Source of the DNA: Candidatus Cloacimonadota bacterium | Lineage (GTDB): Bacteria > Cloacimonadota > Cloacimonadia > Cloacimonadales > Cloacimonadaceae | DNA length: 64,000 nucleotides | NCBI GenBank assembly: GCA_012728875.1 | Contig: JAAYEF010000010.1 | Location: forward strand, 1-64,000 | Reading direction: 5' to 3' | Shown: positions 1 to 10,000 of the stretch, one piece after another | How the letters are laid out: each line of letters begins with the position of its first letter | Position numbering within the stretch: position 1 is the stretch's first letter | Position numbers and translations under genes: made by a program | The notes under the pieces: model-generated | Databases searched by the model: none | Seen by the model: only the letters and a program-made list of their open reading frames with translations | Told to the model about the DNA's origin: nothing

Positions 1-66
1 ACAAGATGAAAACAATGCAATTGGTCGTTTGGCCTGACATAGATTGTGAGTAACGAGGGATAGCAG

Positions 67-192
67 ATGCCCTCAAACAACCAGAGAAACAATGAGTTGG
101 ATTTTACACCAACATTTGGGACTCAACAACTGGAACAAGGGTCGATTCAGATCAATATCGATGATCAGCATGGAGTATTCATATTATCTTGA
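67..192 (+). pseudogene. 5' fragment of a decayed gene, probably a transposase
   Basis: An ATG at 67 preceded by a GAGGGA-like ribosome binding site opens a 41-codon frame containing ELDFTPTFGTQQLEQG. It stops two bases before the left inverted repeat of the IS1634-type element. The right flank of that element carries a second, startless protein-like fragment (2291-2452), so the two may be halves of one interrupted gene; the reading phases no longer match and no target duplication is visible. A related decayed stretch lies near 35421. The family of this first half is not recognised; transposase is inferred from the second half and from its dispersed occurrence. Confidence 0.35.
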
Positions 193-193
193 G

Positions 194-211
194 TTAACCG
201 AACTTTACCAT
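194..211. repeat. Left terminal inverted repeat of the IS1634-type element
   Basis: Eighteen bases, TTAACCGAACTTTACCAT, perfectly complementary to 2272-2289. Matching stops at the next base on both sides, which fixes the element ends. Confidence 0.85.
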
Positions 212-261
212 ATCCAATATGGACATACCTGTAAAATAAGGAGTTAGCTGTTTTATGGTCA

Positions 262-2088
262 CTACACCAGTTGACGTTTGGTGATTTTTCTTTTAATTGG
301 ATTAGGATTTAATTTGAGGGCAGAGTAGATTTCTTGGTGGCATTCTTCCGGAGTGCTTGTATCCAGGATGGTGATGGTTTTTTTGTCTTTGGTTTGCATG
401 CTTGTGAGAATGAGCTGATGTGAGCGCATCATTTGCCGTAACCGACTCCAAGACAGATTGATTCCTTTGTGTTTCAGTTTGTATCTTACGGCATGAACTA
501 TGTGGTAAGCAAGGACGCTGATAAAAAGATGTGCTTCGGCACGGCTTTCCTTTTGATGATGCACTGGTCGGAAGTTCAAGTCGCTTTTGAGGGTTCGGAA
601 AGTTTGCTCTACATTGTTTAGTAGCATATACAAGGACCAAATCTTAGCATTATCCAAGTCTGTATGGCTGGTGCGCAGGCAGTAGGACCCTGAATATTTG
701 GCAGTCATTTCTTCTTGCTTATCTCGCGTATAAGTCAATGACACAGCCTTCCCGCTTTCCTCATCATGCTCGACCTGAACCTCATAGAAAGAGCTGATTG
801 CGCTATATCGCTCTTTGAGCCTAAATACCCTCTCCAGGATGTATTCATACTTTCTTTTCCCTCTGCCGGAAGCCAGGGAGGCACCGATTTTATCAAGGTC
901 TGCTTCATAGCGCGAACAGAATCTATCCATAATGGCGCTTTCCTTTAGACCCATCTTCTCGCTGACGCAATACAGCAAGCACTCATTTTCTTTCCTGAAT
1001 AACTGAGTGTGAATAATAGAATTGTCTTTGCTCCTGATTGGCGTAGCCAGTTCATAGTCGAACCGGTCATGAGTAATGGCTTTGTTGCGAGCCACACAAA
1101 TATAGTGATAACCTTGCTCTCTGAGATACTGGAGATTGGCTTCTGAACTGATACCGGCATCCATAATTACCGTTGCAGGCTTGTCGCTGTCGGAGGCTGA
1201 AAGACAAGCCAACATCTCTTGCAGAGTGGAAGGTTCGCTTACTGAACCTTCCATAACCCGACTTCTTTTGGGAAAGCCCTGATCGTCTATCACCAACCCC
1301 AAAGTCAAAAGCCTGCAATCATGACGCTTTTCTTTGGAATGTCCAAAACGCGCTTTGGGATTATCCTTTGCCAGGCCCTCAAAATAGGTATTGGTCAAAT
1401 CATACAAAAAGATGCTTTCATCAAGATTGAAAAGCTCACATTCGACTTGCCTTAGTTCATGTTCCAGATCTTCTTTGTGCTTGTATATCTGATCCGTTAT
1501 CCGATACAAAGAGTTGTTGGATAGCCTGCTAAAATCTGCATTCATCAAGCTCCCCAGACCGGTAAGGTTCTTTGCCCACCAGTTGGTCGCCAGCTCGCTG
1601 GATGGCTCCAAAACCCGCCCTAATATCGATAAGGCAGCATCATTCATTTGTTTCTGATTGAAGCCAAGCTCACGGAAAATCTTGGGAAATCCCAGTTCCT
1701 TATACATACTATATGCAATATGCTCAGCACCAATGCTGCGAAGCTGATGATTCCTGATACTGCTGACGCTGATGCTTTCGTAGTCATCAGATGGCTTGTC
1801 TTTGATCACAATAGGCTCCAGGGACTTCTTTTCTAAATAAGCCTGAAACCAGCGCTGAGCCTCAGTCTGAATCTGTTTATCCGAAAACAACACCTCTTGC
1901 CCTTGTAGCAAAGCTTCAATGCCATCAGCCAAAGCTTTCCATTTGTTCTTGCTTACACGAATATCCTGCATCACCATTACCGTAAGCTGAGACACCTTGT
2001 CTCCCATGCGTACGCTTCTTACCAAGCGGTATTCGTGATACTGCTTGTCCGATCCTTTGTTCTGTTTGGTCAATTTTCTGATAAACAT
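262..2088 (-). CDS. IS1634-family DDE transposase
   Basis: A 608-residue transposase that would cut and rejoin the ends of the surrounding element. The DDE catalytic acidic residues are visible: the first Asp in LYDLTNTYFEG, the second in TVIMDAGISSE, and the Glu in VEQTFRTLKSDL, followed by the RPVHHQKESRAEAHLF segment typical of this group. Length is full for the family and no frameshift is seen, so it may still be active. A possible promoter (TTGACA, 16-base spacer, TATCTT) lies just upstream inside the element. The stop codon overlaps one copy of the 15-bp direct repeat at 252-266. It fills almost the whole element and has no partner gene. Confidence 0.9.
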   Translation of the reverse strand: MFIRKLTKQNKGSDKQYHEYRLVRSVRMGDKVSQLTVMVMQDIRVSKNKWKALADGIEALLQGQEVLFSDKQIQTEAQRWFQAYLEKKSLEPIVIKDKPSDDYESISVSSIRNHQLRSIGAEHIAYSMYKELGFPKIFRELGFNQKQMNDAALSILGRVLEPSSELATNWWAKNLTGLGSLMNADFSRLSNNSLYRITDQIYKHKEDLEHELRQVECELFNLDESIFLYDLTNTYFEGLAKDNPKARFGHSKEKRHDCRLLTLGLVIDDQGFPKRSRVMEGSVSEPSTLQEMLACLSASDSDKPATVIMDAGISSEANLQYLREQGYHYICVARNKAITHDRFDYELATPIRSKDNSIIHTQLFRKENECLLYCVSEKMGLKESAIMDRFCSRYEADLDKIGASLASGRGKRKYEYILERVFRLKERYSAISSFYEVQVEHDEESGKAVSLTYTRDKQEEMTAKYSGSYCLRTSHTDLDNAKIWSLYMLLNNVEQTFRTLKSDLNFRPVHHQKESRAEAHLFISVLAYHIVHAVRYKLKHKGINLSWSRLRQMMRSHQLILTSMQTKDKKTITILDTSTPEECHQEIYSALKLNPNPIKRKITKRQLV

Positions 2089-2136
2089 GAGACCAAGATA
2101 TTTAGCGCCAAATTTATGTCAAGAACAACATCTTTG

Positions 2137-2151
2137 TTTATGGTCACTACA
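2137..2151. repeat. Subterminal 15-bp direct repeat (second copy at 252-266)
   Basis: TTTATGGTCACTACA occurs at 252-266 and 2137-2151 in the same orientation, just inside each end of the IS element. One copy covers the transposase stop codon; the other lies about 50 bp before the start codon. It might be a subterminal transposase-binding site; this is only a suggestion. Confidence 0.6.
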
Positions 2152-2271
2152 TTTATGGTTTCCAGGCAAGTCGTTAATCGTGTAATACAATGATAATGTA
2201 TATGTTACCTAATCTTGGCCTGGGCTATGAATGCCAAATATAGCCCTTTTTTTACCCCAAAAAAAAGGCAA

Positions 2272-2289
2272 ATGGTAAAGTTCGGTTAA
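2272..2289. repeat. Right terminal inverted repeat of the IS1634-type element
   Basis: ATGGTAAAGTTCGGTTAA, the exact complement of 194-211. Confidence 0.85.
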
Positions 2290-2290
2290 G

Positions 2291-2452
2291 GGGCACAAAA
2301 AAAGTCAAGTCAAAATTGAATTCAGCCGGAAATTAATCACATCTTGGGGTGGTACGGCAGCCATATTTTCGAGGTTTTTCGATAAGATTGGATTGGAAGA
2401 ATTGGTTGAGAAAGTATTTCCGGATAAATCACAAAATTCAGTCCGATTATGC
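2291..2452 (+). pseudogene. Remnant of a transposase N-terminal region
   Basis: Directly outside the right end of the IS1634-type element, an open frame without a start codon encodes a protein-like stretch including KIEFSRKLITSWGG and FFDKIGLEELVEKVFPDKSQ. The ITSWGG followed by a helical FxxKIG segment resembles the N-terminus of IS4/IS1380-type transposases. Nothing corresponding to the catalytic domain follows; the sequence runs into the terminator at 2485. I read it as the remains of an older transposase gene. The family assignment is tentative. Confidence 0.45.
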
Positions 2453-2484
2453 AGACTAGGTAAACCCTACTTCATTATTTGGGA

Positions 2485-2522
2485 TAAAAAAGCCCCGCAC
2501 ATTATTTTTGTAGCGCGGGGCT
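2485..2522 (-). terminator. Rho-independent terminator of the subtilisin-like protease gene
   Basis: On the minus strand an 8-bp stem, AGCCCCGC with GCGGGGCT (2491-2498 and 2515-2522), is followed by a run of T. It lies 25 bp past the stop codon of the gene ending at 2547. Confidence 0.85.
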
Positions 2523-2546
2523 CGTTTGATAGGTGTCTGGACTTTG

Positions 2547-5500
2547 TTATTCTGCAGTTATTGCCATGACCCTGTAAAAGGCTCTGGGCAAAGGTTCACT
2601 ATCTTCGAAATACAGGTTGGTGGTGGTGTCCATCAGGATAAAATCGCCATAAGGCTCGACGGCGCGATAGATTTGGTAAAAATCCGCGTTTTCAACATTG
2701 TCCCAGGATAATGTGACACCGTTAACAGATTTCACCACATTCAGTTCCGGGGTGTCAAGCCCCATGAAGGCACCTATTCCGCTGAGGGCGATGATAACCG
2801 GGGATTGATCCGCATTGCTGACAATTACAAGGTCTCCCGTGTAGGAACAGGATTCCTGGGGTGAGAAGCTGAGGTCATAATCCCGCGAATCTCCAGCATT
2901 GAGACTATAATATAGATTGTTGCGAATCTCAAACGAATCGGAGGAAACATGTTCAGATGCTGTGAAGGGATCCGGGGCGACAATGGAGCCAGACAGAACG
3001 TCGTTGCCGATATTTTGGATGGTAAATTGAAGAACTTTTTCCATGCCTGGAACCACTGTTCCAAAATCAAGAGACAATGGTGTGATCAGAATTTGCGGAG
3101 CTTGTGGCTCTGGAGCCAACATGGCAAGCCTCAGGTTTGGACGGTAATTCGAGGTGCTACCACCAGCGAAAACGTTAGTCTGGTCGCTGCCCTCGGCCAC
3201 AACGAAACGATAGCCACTGGTCACGGATGTGTATTGTGTGGTTCCACTTGGATTCCAGGAGCCGATGGGCGAAAAGGCGGTGTCCACCACAATGTTGTCT
3301 TCTCCATTCCAGACGAATGGGCTGCTGAGAGGCAGCATATTCCATCCGGTGTGAGTGGGTCTGTAAGAAGAGGAATTCCATACTTCGTTTAAACTTGAAG
3401 CTGGCGTCCAAGTGCTTGTGTTGATTGCGGTTGTGTGTCCCATTCTCACCACATAGTTTGGCATCGCCAAAGCTGGGATTCCAGTGACGTTGAAGCCGAT
3501 TTCCTCAATGGTTATCGGCCCGAAAACCCCCGCATTGTTCAGTTCTGTCTTGGTGTAAACAGATTGCCCGTGCAGGCTGGGATAGAATACATTTATGGGG
3601 CATGATACTGACACTCCACTGCTGGTTGTGCCACTGCCAAGTTCAACAAAACTGTATTCATCCGGAGCGACTTGGACGGTGAATGTTGGCATCGCATCGC
3701 CCTGGGGATAAGATGCTACCACGTAATAGGAATAACTGGTGCCATTTTCCACATTGAAATCTGTATAGGCAAGACCTGAAATGGAATTTAACAGTGTACC
3801 ATCACGGTAGATTTTATAGGCGCCGGGCACACCTGAAAGGGCAGGATGCCAAGACAGCTCCACTTTATGATTACCAGCGAAGGCTTTGAGATTTTGCGCA
3901 GGTTGCAACAAATCCGCGGGCAAGACTGCCAATATTTTCAGATTTGGCAGATTAGTGGAAGCTGCAAGTGACGCGGGCAGGGAAGAATCGCTGCTGTTTT
4001 GGCGTGCCTGGGTTCCTGACGTGACGGTGTAGGTCCATAAAGGCGGATTGTCGCTCCAGTTTTGACTTCCCTTCAGTGTCAGGATGCTCAGATTTGAGGC
4101 TCCATCATATTCAAAGGGAGTATCAAGCTGGGCTTCCATCCATCCGGAAAGCCCATTGTTCAAGAAGTTTCCATCATAAACTAGGTCATAGCCTTCCAGG
4201 CTGTAAGCACCTGTTGCGAGGCTGGATAGTGAAGTATGTTTCATGTAAATCTGGACGTTTTGAATCGGATCGACATCTGCTCCACTGGACTTCTGGAAAG
4301 CTATGGAGCCGATGGTGCAGGGAGTGCCAATCTGTGACGCCAAATAGATGGCTTCATGAGATGAATACAGAAAGTTCCGGTTCAAAGGGAAGTTTTGGGT
4401 GCGTGTGCCATCGCCAATGATGATGGCAACGGTGGGGGTTGAAGTGGGGTATCCCGTAACTACGTTTGAAGCTTCGGATTCGTTTGGCCCGTAAAGAGCT
4501 GTCACAACGTAATCGTAGGTGTTTTCATTTTCCACGCTGCGGTCTTGGAATTCAAGACTGAATTGAGTGGCGATAGCTTCTCCATCACGATAGATTCTGT
4601 ATCCGGTGGGACCACCCTCCAAAGGTTCCTGCCATGCAAGGCTGACCACAGCATTTCCAGAAGTTTGCGTCAGGTTTCTGGGCGGGAAGAGGTATGTTCC
4701 TCCAGGGGGTAATTTGATGTAGTCTATCCATGCGCAGTCGTCACCCGAGGCACCTGAAAGGTTTTTTTGATAGACCCAGGAAAATGTGTGAAGGCCTGAA
4801 CTGACCGGGAATTCAGCGTATTCCCACCTGGTGGGACCAGACCATTGATCCACAGGTTCGCCATCGATGTGAAAACGCAGCCAGTCGCTGTCTTGCTCGG
4901 ATGAAACCCTGTAAAAGAAACTGATGTTTCCGGCCTGGCTAACTGTCATTTGCAGACTGAGGATCGAACTGGAGCCGTTGCCAATGGCACCAGACTTTGC
5001 TGCGTAACTTCCGAAAGGTGTATCCGTCCATGGCACAGTCCAGGGTATGGGGCTGGTGTTTTGCCAGGGATGTTGAGAAAAATCTTGGGTTTCAAAATCC
5101 TCATCGGGTGGCATAAACAAAATGATGGAAATCGTGTGTGACGAGGAATTGGAGTTTCCATCTGTGGCTTTAACAGTCAGAATATGTTTTCCCCCCGGTT
5201 CAGAAGATGTGTCCCACAGCCAAGTGAAAGGCGATGTTGTCACAGTGGCTTTCAGAACTCCGTTCAGGTGGAATTCCACATTTGTGATGTTTCCGCCTGC
5301 GCTTGAAGCATTGGCCTCAACGTTCACAAGGCTGCCGTGATTGATGAACTGACCATCCGCTGGATTTGTGATAAAACACTGCGGCTGGTTGTAGTTTATC
5401 GCCAGCAAGGCTGAATGGGCGTTAATTCTGCCGGATCCAAGTTTCCCTACATAGCTTGGATTCAGATGATAAATGTCGTCCGCTGTGTCGGTCAAAATCT

Positions 5501-6926
5501 GGAGCAATTCATCGTTACGGAGAGTCCTGCCGTTGCGGTGGGCGTTTGAGACTACCAATGCAGCAACGCCGCTTACGTGAGGACAAGCCATGGAGGTTCC
5601 CTGATTGAAGGCGTAAGCTCCATTTCTATTACAACTCAGGATTCCTTCTTCCAAGGATGTGACAAATTCTCCGCCCGGCGCGGAAATATCCACCCAGGTG
5701 CCATAATTTGAATAGACTGGTCTTTTATCTTTGTTGTTTGTGGCGGCTACTGAAAACACATTTTCGTAACAACCGGGATACCAGTACCCCTCAAGGTTGT
5801 TGTTGCCTGCAGAAAATATGGAGACGCCTCCATTCATCACATTTCCGCCGCCATTGGCGTTAAAATAGTCGATGGCATCCAACACATAGTGTTCATACAC
5901 GTTTACCGCATTGTAGCTCCAGCTGTTCTGCGAGATTGCCGCACCGTTGTCAGCGGCATAAACCGGGGCAATGTGGTGTCCTCCACTACTGGAACCGCCA
6001 GCATACACTTGGCAGCTCATGAGCCGTACACCGTCTCCAGAGCCTGAACCGCCGGCAACACCAGCCACGCCAATGCCGTTGCTGTTTACTGCAGCAACTG
6101 TTCCCGCAGTATGGCAGCCGTGGTCACCGGGGACAATCTCGTGCCAGTTATGGGCAAAATTGTAGCCATGCACATCATCGATGTAACCGTTTCCGTCATC
6201 GTCGATTCCGTTTCCGGGAATTTCACCTGGGTTCACCCACATGTTTGCTGCCAAATCGGGGTGATCGGTTTGAACTCCTTGGTCAATAATGGCCACAATC
6301 ACATCGGGATGACCTGTTTCGATTTCCCAAGCCTCAGGCAAATCGATGTCGCAATCCGGGCTTCCGCCCACCTGACCGGTGTTGTGGTAGTGCCATTGTT
6401 CGTCAAAACGCGGGTCGTTTGGGGTCCAGCGTTCCAGGGTTCCCTTGATGGAGGCAATTACTTCCTCAGACATTGCGTGAAGAATCTTTTTGTATCCGGG
6501 TTCAGCCCATTCCACATCTTTTTCCAAAGCGCAATAGGCCGTCACCATGTCGCGGATGTCTGTTTCGCTCTTGAATTCCAGTTGGAACCAAAGGTGAAAG
6601 CCCCACTCCACATGGCGCCATCCCCATTTTTTGTTTTGTTTGATGTCGCCAAATAGCGGCGTGATACGGCTTACACCGAACTGTTGATTTAGTGCATCTA
6701 GGGATTCGATGCCAAATTGACGCAGTTGGCCATCTTCGAAGCTATAGTTTTGCGCTAATTTGCCATGCAATTCACCAAGTTTTATGTGGATTCGTCCTTC
6801 TTCGATGGCAGAATCCGGGACTTTATATAAATCAATGTCGGGACGTTCCCCAAAATTGGGGGCAGCAAACATGAAAGCCACGCTGAACAGTGTCAGCACA
6901 GCCATAAGGATTTTTTGCCAAGTCAT
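2547..6926 (-). CDS. Secreted subtilisin-like (S8) serine protease with C-terminal Ig/Fn3 modules
   Basis: A 1459-residue exported protease. Start chosen at the ATG before MTWQKILMAVL because it gives a clean signal peptide and follows AGGAG; an ATG 30 bases upstream is possible. A pro-region of about 150 residues precedes the S8 domain (about 180-500). The triad is present: Asp in AIIDQGVQTDHPDL (about 215), His in GDHGCHTAGTV (about 269) and Ser in NQGTSMACPHVSG (about 445). After it come a bacterial Ig-like domain (CFITNPADG), a jelly-roll-like segment, Fn3 modules and a choice-of-anchor D-like domain. It ends in a short Fn3-like terminal module shared with the products at 7075 and 18109, not in a classical T9SS tail. 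Probable role: extracellular protein degradation. The exact substrate is unknown. Confidence 0.9.
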   Translation of the reverse strand: MTWQKILMAVLTLFSVAFMFAAPNFGERPDIDLYKVPDSAIEEGRIHIKLGELHGKLAQNYSFEDGQLRQFGIESLDALNQQFGVSRITPLFGDIKQNKKWGWRHVEWGFHLWFQLEFKSETDIRDMVTAYCALEKDVEWAEPGYKKILHAMSEEVIASIKGTLERWTPNDPRFDEQWHYHNTGQVGGSPDCDIDLPEAWEIETGHPDVIVAIIDQGVQTDHPDLAANMWVNPGEIPGNGIDDDGNGYIDDVHGYNFAHNWHEIVPGDHGCHTAGTVAAVNSNGIGVAGVAGGSGSGDGVRLMSCQVYAGGSSSGGHHIAPVYAADNGAAISQNSWSYNAVNVYEHYVLDAIDYFNANGGGNVMNGGVSIFSAGNNNLEGYWYPGCYENVFSVAATNNKDKRPVYSNYGTWVDISAPGGEFVTSLEEGILSCNRNGAYAFNQGTSMACPHVSGVAALVVSNAHRNGRTLRNDELLQILTDTADDIYHLNPSYVGKLGSGRINAHSALLAINYNQPQCFITNPADGQFINHGSLVNVEANASSAGGNITNVEFHLNGVLKATVTTSPFTWLWDTSSEPGGKHILTVKATDGNSNSSSHTISIILFMPPDEDFETQDFSQHPWQNTSPIPWTVPWTDTPFGSYAAKSGAIGNGSSSILSLQMTVSQAGNISFFYRVSSEQDSDWLRFHIDGEPVDQWSGPTRWEYAEFPVSSGLHTFSWVYQKNLSGASGDDCAWIDYIKLPPGGTYLFPPRNLTQTSGNAVVSLAWQEPLEGGPTGYRIYRDGEAIATQFSLEFQDRSVENENTYDYVVTALYGPNESEASNVVTGYPTSTPTVAIIIGDGTRTQNFPLNRNFLYSSHEAIYLASQIGTPCTIGSIAFQKSSGADVDPIQNVQIYMKHTSLSSLATGAYSLEGYDLVYDGNFLNNGLSGWMEAQLDTPFEYDGASNLSILTLKGSQNWSDNPPLWTYTVTSGTQARQNSSDSSLPASLAASTNLPNLKILAVLPADLLQPAQNLKAFAGNHKVELSWHPALSGVPGAYKIYRDGTLLNSISGLAYTDFNVENGTSYSYYVVASYPQGDAMPTFTVQVAPDEYSFVELGSGTTSSGVSVSCPINVFYPSLHGQSVYTKTELNNAGVFGPITIEEIGFNVTGIPALAMPNYVVRMGHTTAINTSTWTPASSLNEVWNSSSYRPTHTGWNMLPLSSPFVWNGEDNIVVDTAFSPIGSWNPSGTTQYTSVTSGYRFVVAEGSDQTNVFAGGSTSNYRPNLRLAMLAPEPQAPQILITPLSLDFGTVVPGMEKVLQFTIQNIGNDVLSGSIVAPDPFTASEHVSSDSFEIRNNLYYSLNAGDSRDYDLSFSPQESCSYTGDLVIVSNADQSPVIIALSGIGAFMGLDTPELNVVKSVNGVTLSWDNVENADFYQIYRAVEPYGDFILMDTTTNLYFEDSEPLPRAFYRVMAITAE

Positions 6927-7020
6927 GGTATCATTATCTCCTAATCTGGTTGGCATGTTTATTGTTAATTAGGTTTTAGAACCAGCTGCAGAATAACCGC
7001 TTGTTCTTCATCAAGTTATA

Positions 7021-7057
7021 AAATTAGCCCCGCCACCCTGAGAAAGGTGGTGGGGCC
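7021..7057 (-). terminator. Rho-independent terminator of the 1697-residue surface protein gene
   Basis: An 11-bp stem with one G-T pair (7027-7037 with 7046-7056) on the minus strand is followed by TAATTTTAT. It lies 18 bp downstream of the stop at 7075. Confidence 0.8.
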
Positions 7058-7074
7058 TATTTGCTATTTATGGT

Positions 7075-10000
7075 TCATTTTGAGGGTAGCGGTTGTTCTT
7101 GAACTGCTTTCACATGATAGAAAGCTTTGCTCTGGATTTCGTTGTCCTCAAAACCGAGGTTTGTTGTGGAATCCAAGAAGTCGAACGTTCCAAAGGGATC
7201 TGTGGAACGATAAATATGATATACCGTTGCTCCTGCCACTTCATTCCAGGAAAGAGCAAATCCGGTTGCTATTTTAACAACGCTAAGCTCTGGCGCTTCA
7301 AGCCCAACAGAGGTTTCCCTGAACAGGGTGTTCGAGAATGCGGGTTGAGAGAGATTATCGCCGGTATAAACGGATTTCACCGCCCATCTGTATTCTCCGG
7401 AGGGGAGGCTGTTCCACTGGTTCTCTTGCCAGCCCAAGCCGGTGACGTTGTTGGGGGTGATTTGAATCCAGGCCGTTTCGTTGTTTTCCTCTCCCGCGAG
7501 CAAGCGCCAAATCTTGTATCCGGTGTGGGCACGGTAACCGGACGCAGTTCCCTCCATGGTGGACAATCTGAAGGTATCTTTGCGCGAATTTGTCTCAGGA
7601 TTTTGAGCAAAATCTCTATGCATGGCGAAGATGCCCTCGTTGCTGGGCTGACCATGTTCCAAGACAATTGCGGAAGTAATGGCTGGAGCGTCGGTTGGGG
7701 GGAAGTGTCCCACAAAACCTTGAAGACACCAGTTTACGTCATAGGTTGGTGCCACAGACATGAGGCTAACCCAGCCATCGCCAGGGTTGATCAAATTGCC
7801 AAAACCGTCAATCACAGGACCGTTGTCGGTACCGGCAGGATAGCGGTCGGGACCGTGTGTCACACTATAACCAAACCAGAGTTCCTCATTGCCGTTAATT
7901 ACCACAGGGTGGTCCAAAACGACTGTGTTATAGGTTTTTAAGGTTTCAGGTGTGAAAGCTTGCTCTGTTCTTAGAAACGCGGGTGCAGTTGCATTTCCAC
8001 CGCTCCAAACCTGGATGGTGAAGTTGGCTGTATCTGCTGGCCAAAATCTTACGGCTCGCAAGCTTTGGCCTTCGTAATCCCGCATCACAGAGGCGGGAAA
8101 ACGGGCGGCAACGCTAAATGTCCCGCCCCCATTTATGCCCAGGCTACCATTGCTGGCTTGGGTGGTATATTGCAACCACTCTCCACCCTCGGAAGGAGGA
8201 GCACTCCAAGTGAGGTTTACCGCGTTTCCGGTATTCTCGGCAGTTACGAATCTGGGGGGAAGGGTTCCTTCCGTGAGCGCGATATTGAGAGTTGTGGATT
8301 GATTTCCCACAACCAGCATGTTTTGTATGTTCCAAAGCGAATAACCCGCCTTTACACAGGATATTTCATAGGTACCACGGTAAACGAAGAATTCGTAACG
8401 TCCCTGGGAGTTGGTTATTCCGCTGTATTCTCCGGCTGTCACTCTTGCCCCGGCGATGGGCAGGTTTGTGGCAATATCGGTCACAATGCCAGTGAGGACG
8501 CCGTTCATTCCCTTGGGAATCTCGTTCGAAAAAGACGGACCGGAGCTAATGAAATTTGTATAATGAGCCTTCACTGCATATTTGTATTTGCCAGTGGGCA
8601 GAGATGACCATTCATGATCCACAAAACTTCGGGTGCTGATATTTTCATCTGTGAGCTGTTCCCAACTGCTTTCGTCGTAGGCATCTTCAGAAAGAAACCT
8701 GAAAACCTGGTATCCTTCCAAAGCGCGATCGGGGTCGCTTTCATCGTCAAATGACGCCAGTGTGATCTGTGGGGCGCGACTTGGCACGGAATGCCCCACA
8801 TAGCCTTGAATGTTCCAGTTGTAATTCAGATCTGGTGCCATATCCAGCAGGGTTGCCCATGACCCCTGAATGTGCATCATGTTTCCAAAACCATCCGCCG
8901 CGGGGCCAGTATCACAGCCCACGGGGTAACCACCAGTCACCACACTGCGGAGTCCAAACCACAGTTCTTCAGTTCCGGTGATGAGCACAGGCTCGTTCAG
9001 GGTGACGGTATTATATGTGTTGAGTGGATCGGGCGTAAAGGGTTGTTCAAGAATCAAGTTTTCCGGAGCAGCAGCTGTTCCACCAGTCCATACACGGATC
9101 GAAAACTCTCCCGGGTCTGCAGGCCATACTTTTACAGCCTGAAGGCGCATGCCGGCGAAGCTGGTGAGGGCGGATGCGGGATAGCGGATTACAGCGTCGA
9201 AATCTACCGCGCTTCCCGTGCCGATCTTGTTTCCTACGTTGTTACCGCTATCATAGTGAATCCATTGGCCAACGTCGTTCGTAGCCGGCGAAAGCCAGGT
9301 AACAGACACCTTTGAAAAGTCGAAGGCTTCTGTGGCTACAACACTGCGCGGAGGGTTGGAGAGTTCACGCAGGATGATGTCGCCCATATCCACGTTCGAA
9401 CTTTCAACTGTCAAGTTTCCTGTATGTTCGCGATATCCGCTGCGCTTGATGCTTATGCTGTATGTTTTATCCGAATATACGTTTGGAATGGTGAAGAAGC
9501 CCTGGGCATTCGTGGTGGTTTGATAGTTTTCATATCCGTTCAATTTGATTGTGGCGTTGTTCAGACCGGCTTCAAAATTATCGCTACCCACCACGCGTCC
9601 GGTCACGGTGACCAGCGGGATTGGAACGAGGTTAAAATCCAAGCTGACATTTTCGCCTTCCACAACATTCACGTCAAGCGTCAGATCCTGATATCCATAC
9701 TTGGTAGTAGTAATTTGACGCAAGCCCTGCTCAACGAAGGGAAACTCATAGTTCCCATCTGCAGCGGTTGTATAACGCAACAGAGTGTTGTTAACTGCAA
9801 CTGTTGCTCCGATCATCGGCGCGCCCAGAGTGTGGACTGTACCTGAAACCGAACCCAGTCCCTCAGTCGAAAACACGAATGAGGTTTTTGGGAAGGTTCG
9901 TTGGGGAACCGTGTTTGTGGGAGGGGATGCGGGATTGTATCTCACGGCGTCACTTTCCGCAAAACGTGTTCGGTAAATAATAACTCCATCGTGTTGCACG

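Larger units (their letters stand above)
194..2289 (-). mobile_element. IS1634-family insertion sequence
   Basis: The element is bounded by an 18-bp perfect inverted repeat: TTAACCGAACTTTACCAT at 194-211 and its complement at 2272-2289. It holds one transposase gene on the minus strand, giving a unit of about 2.1 kb, a usual size for this family. No convincing short target duplication is visible: the bases outside the left end (TTGAG) and the right end (GGGGC) differ. This suggests an old insertion, later rearrangement, or a long duplication outside the window. A 15-bp direct repeat also lies inside both ends (252-266 and 2137-2151). Confidence 0.85.
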
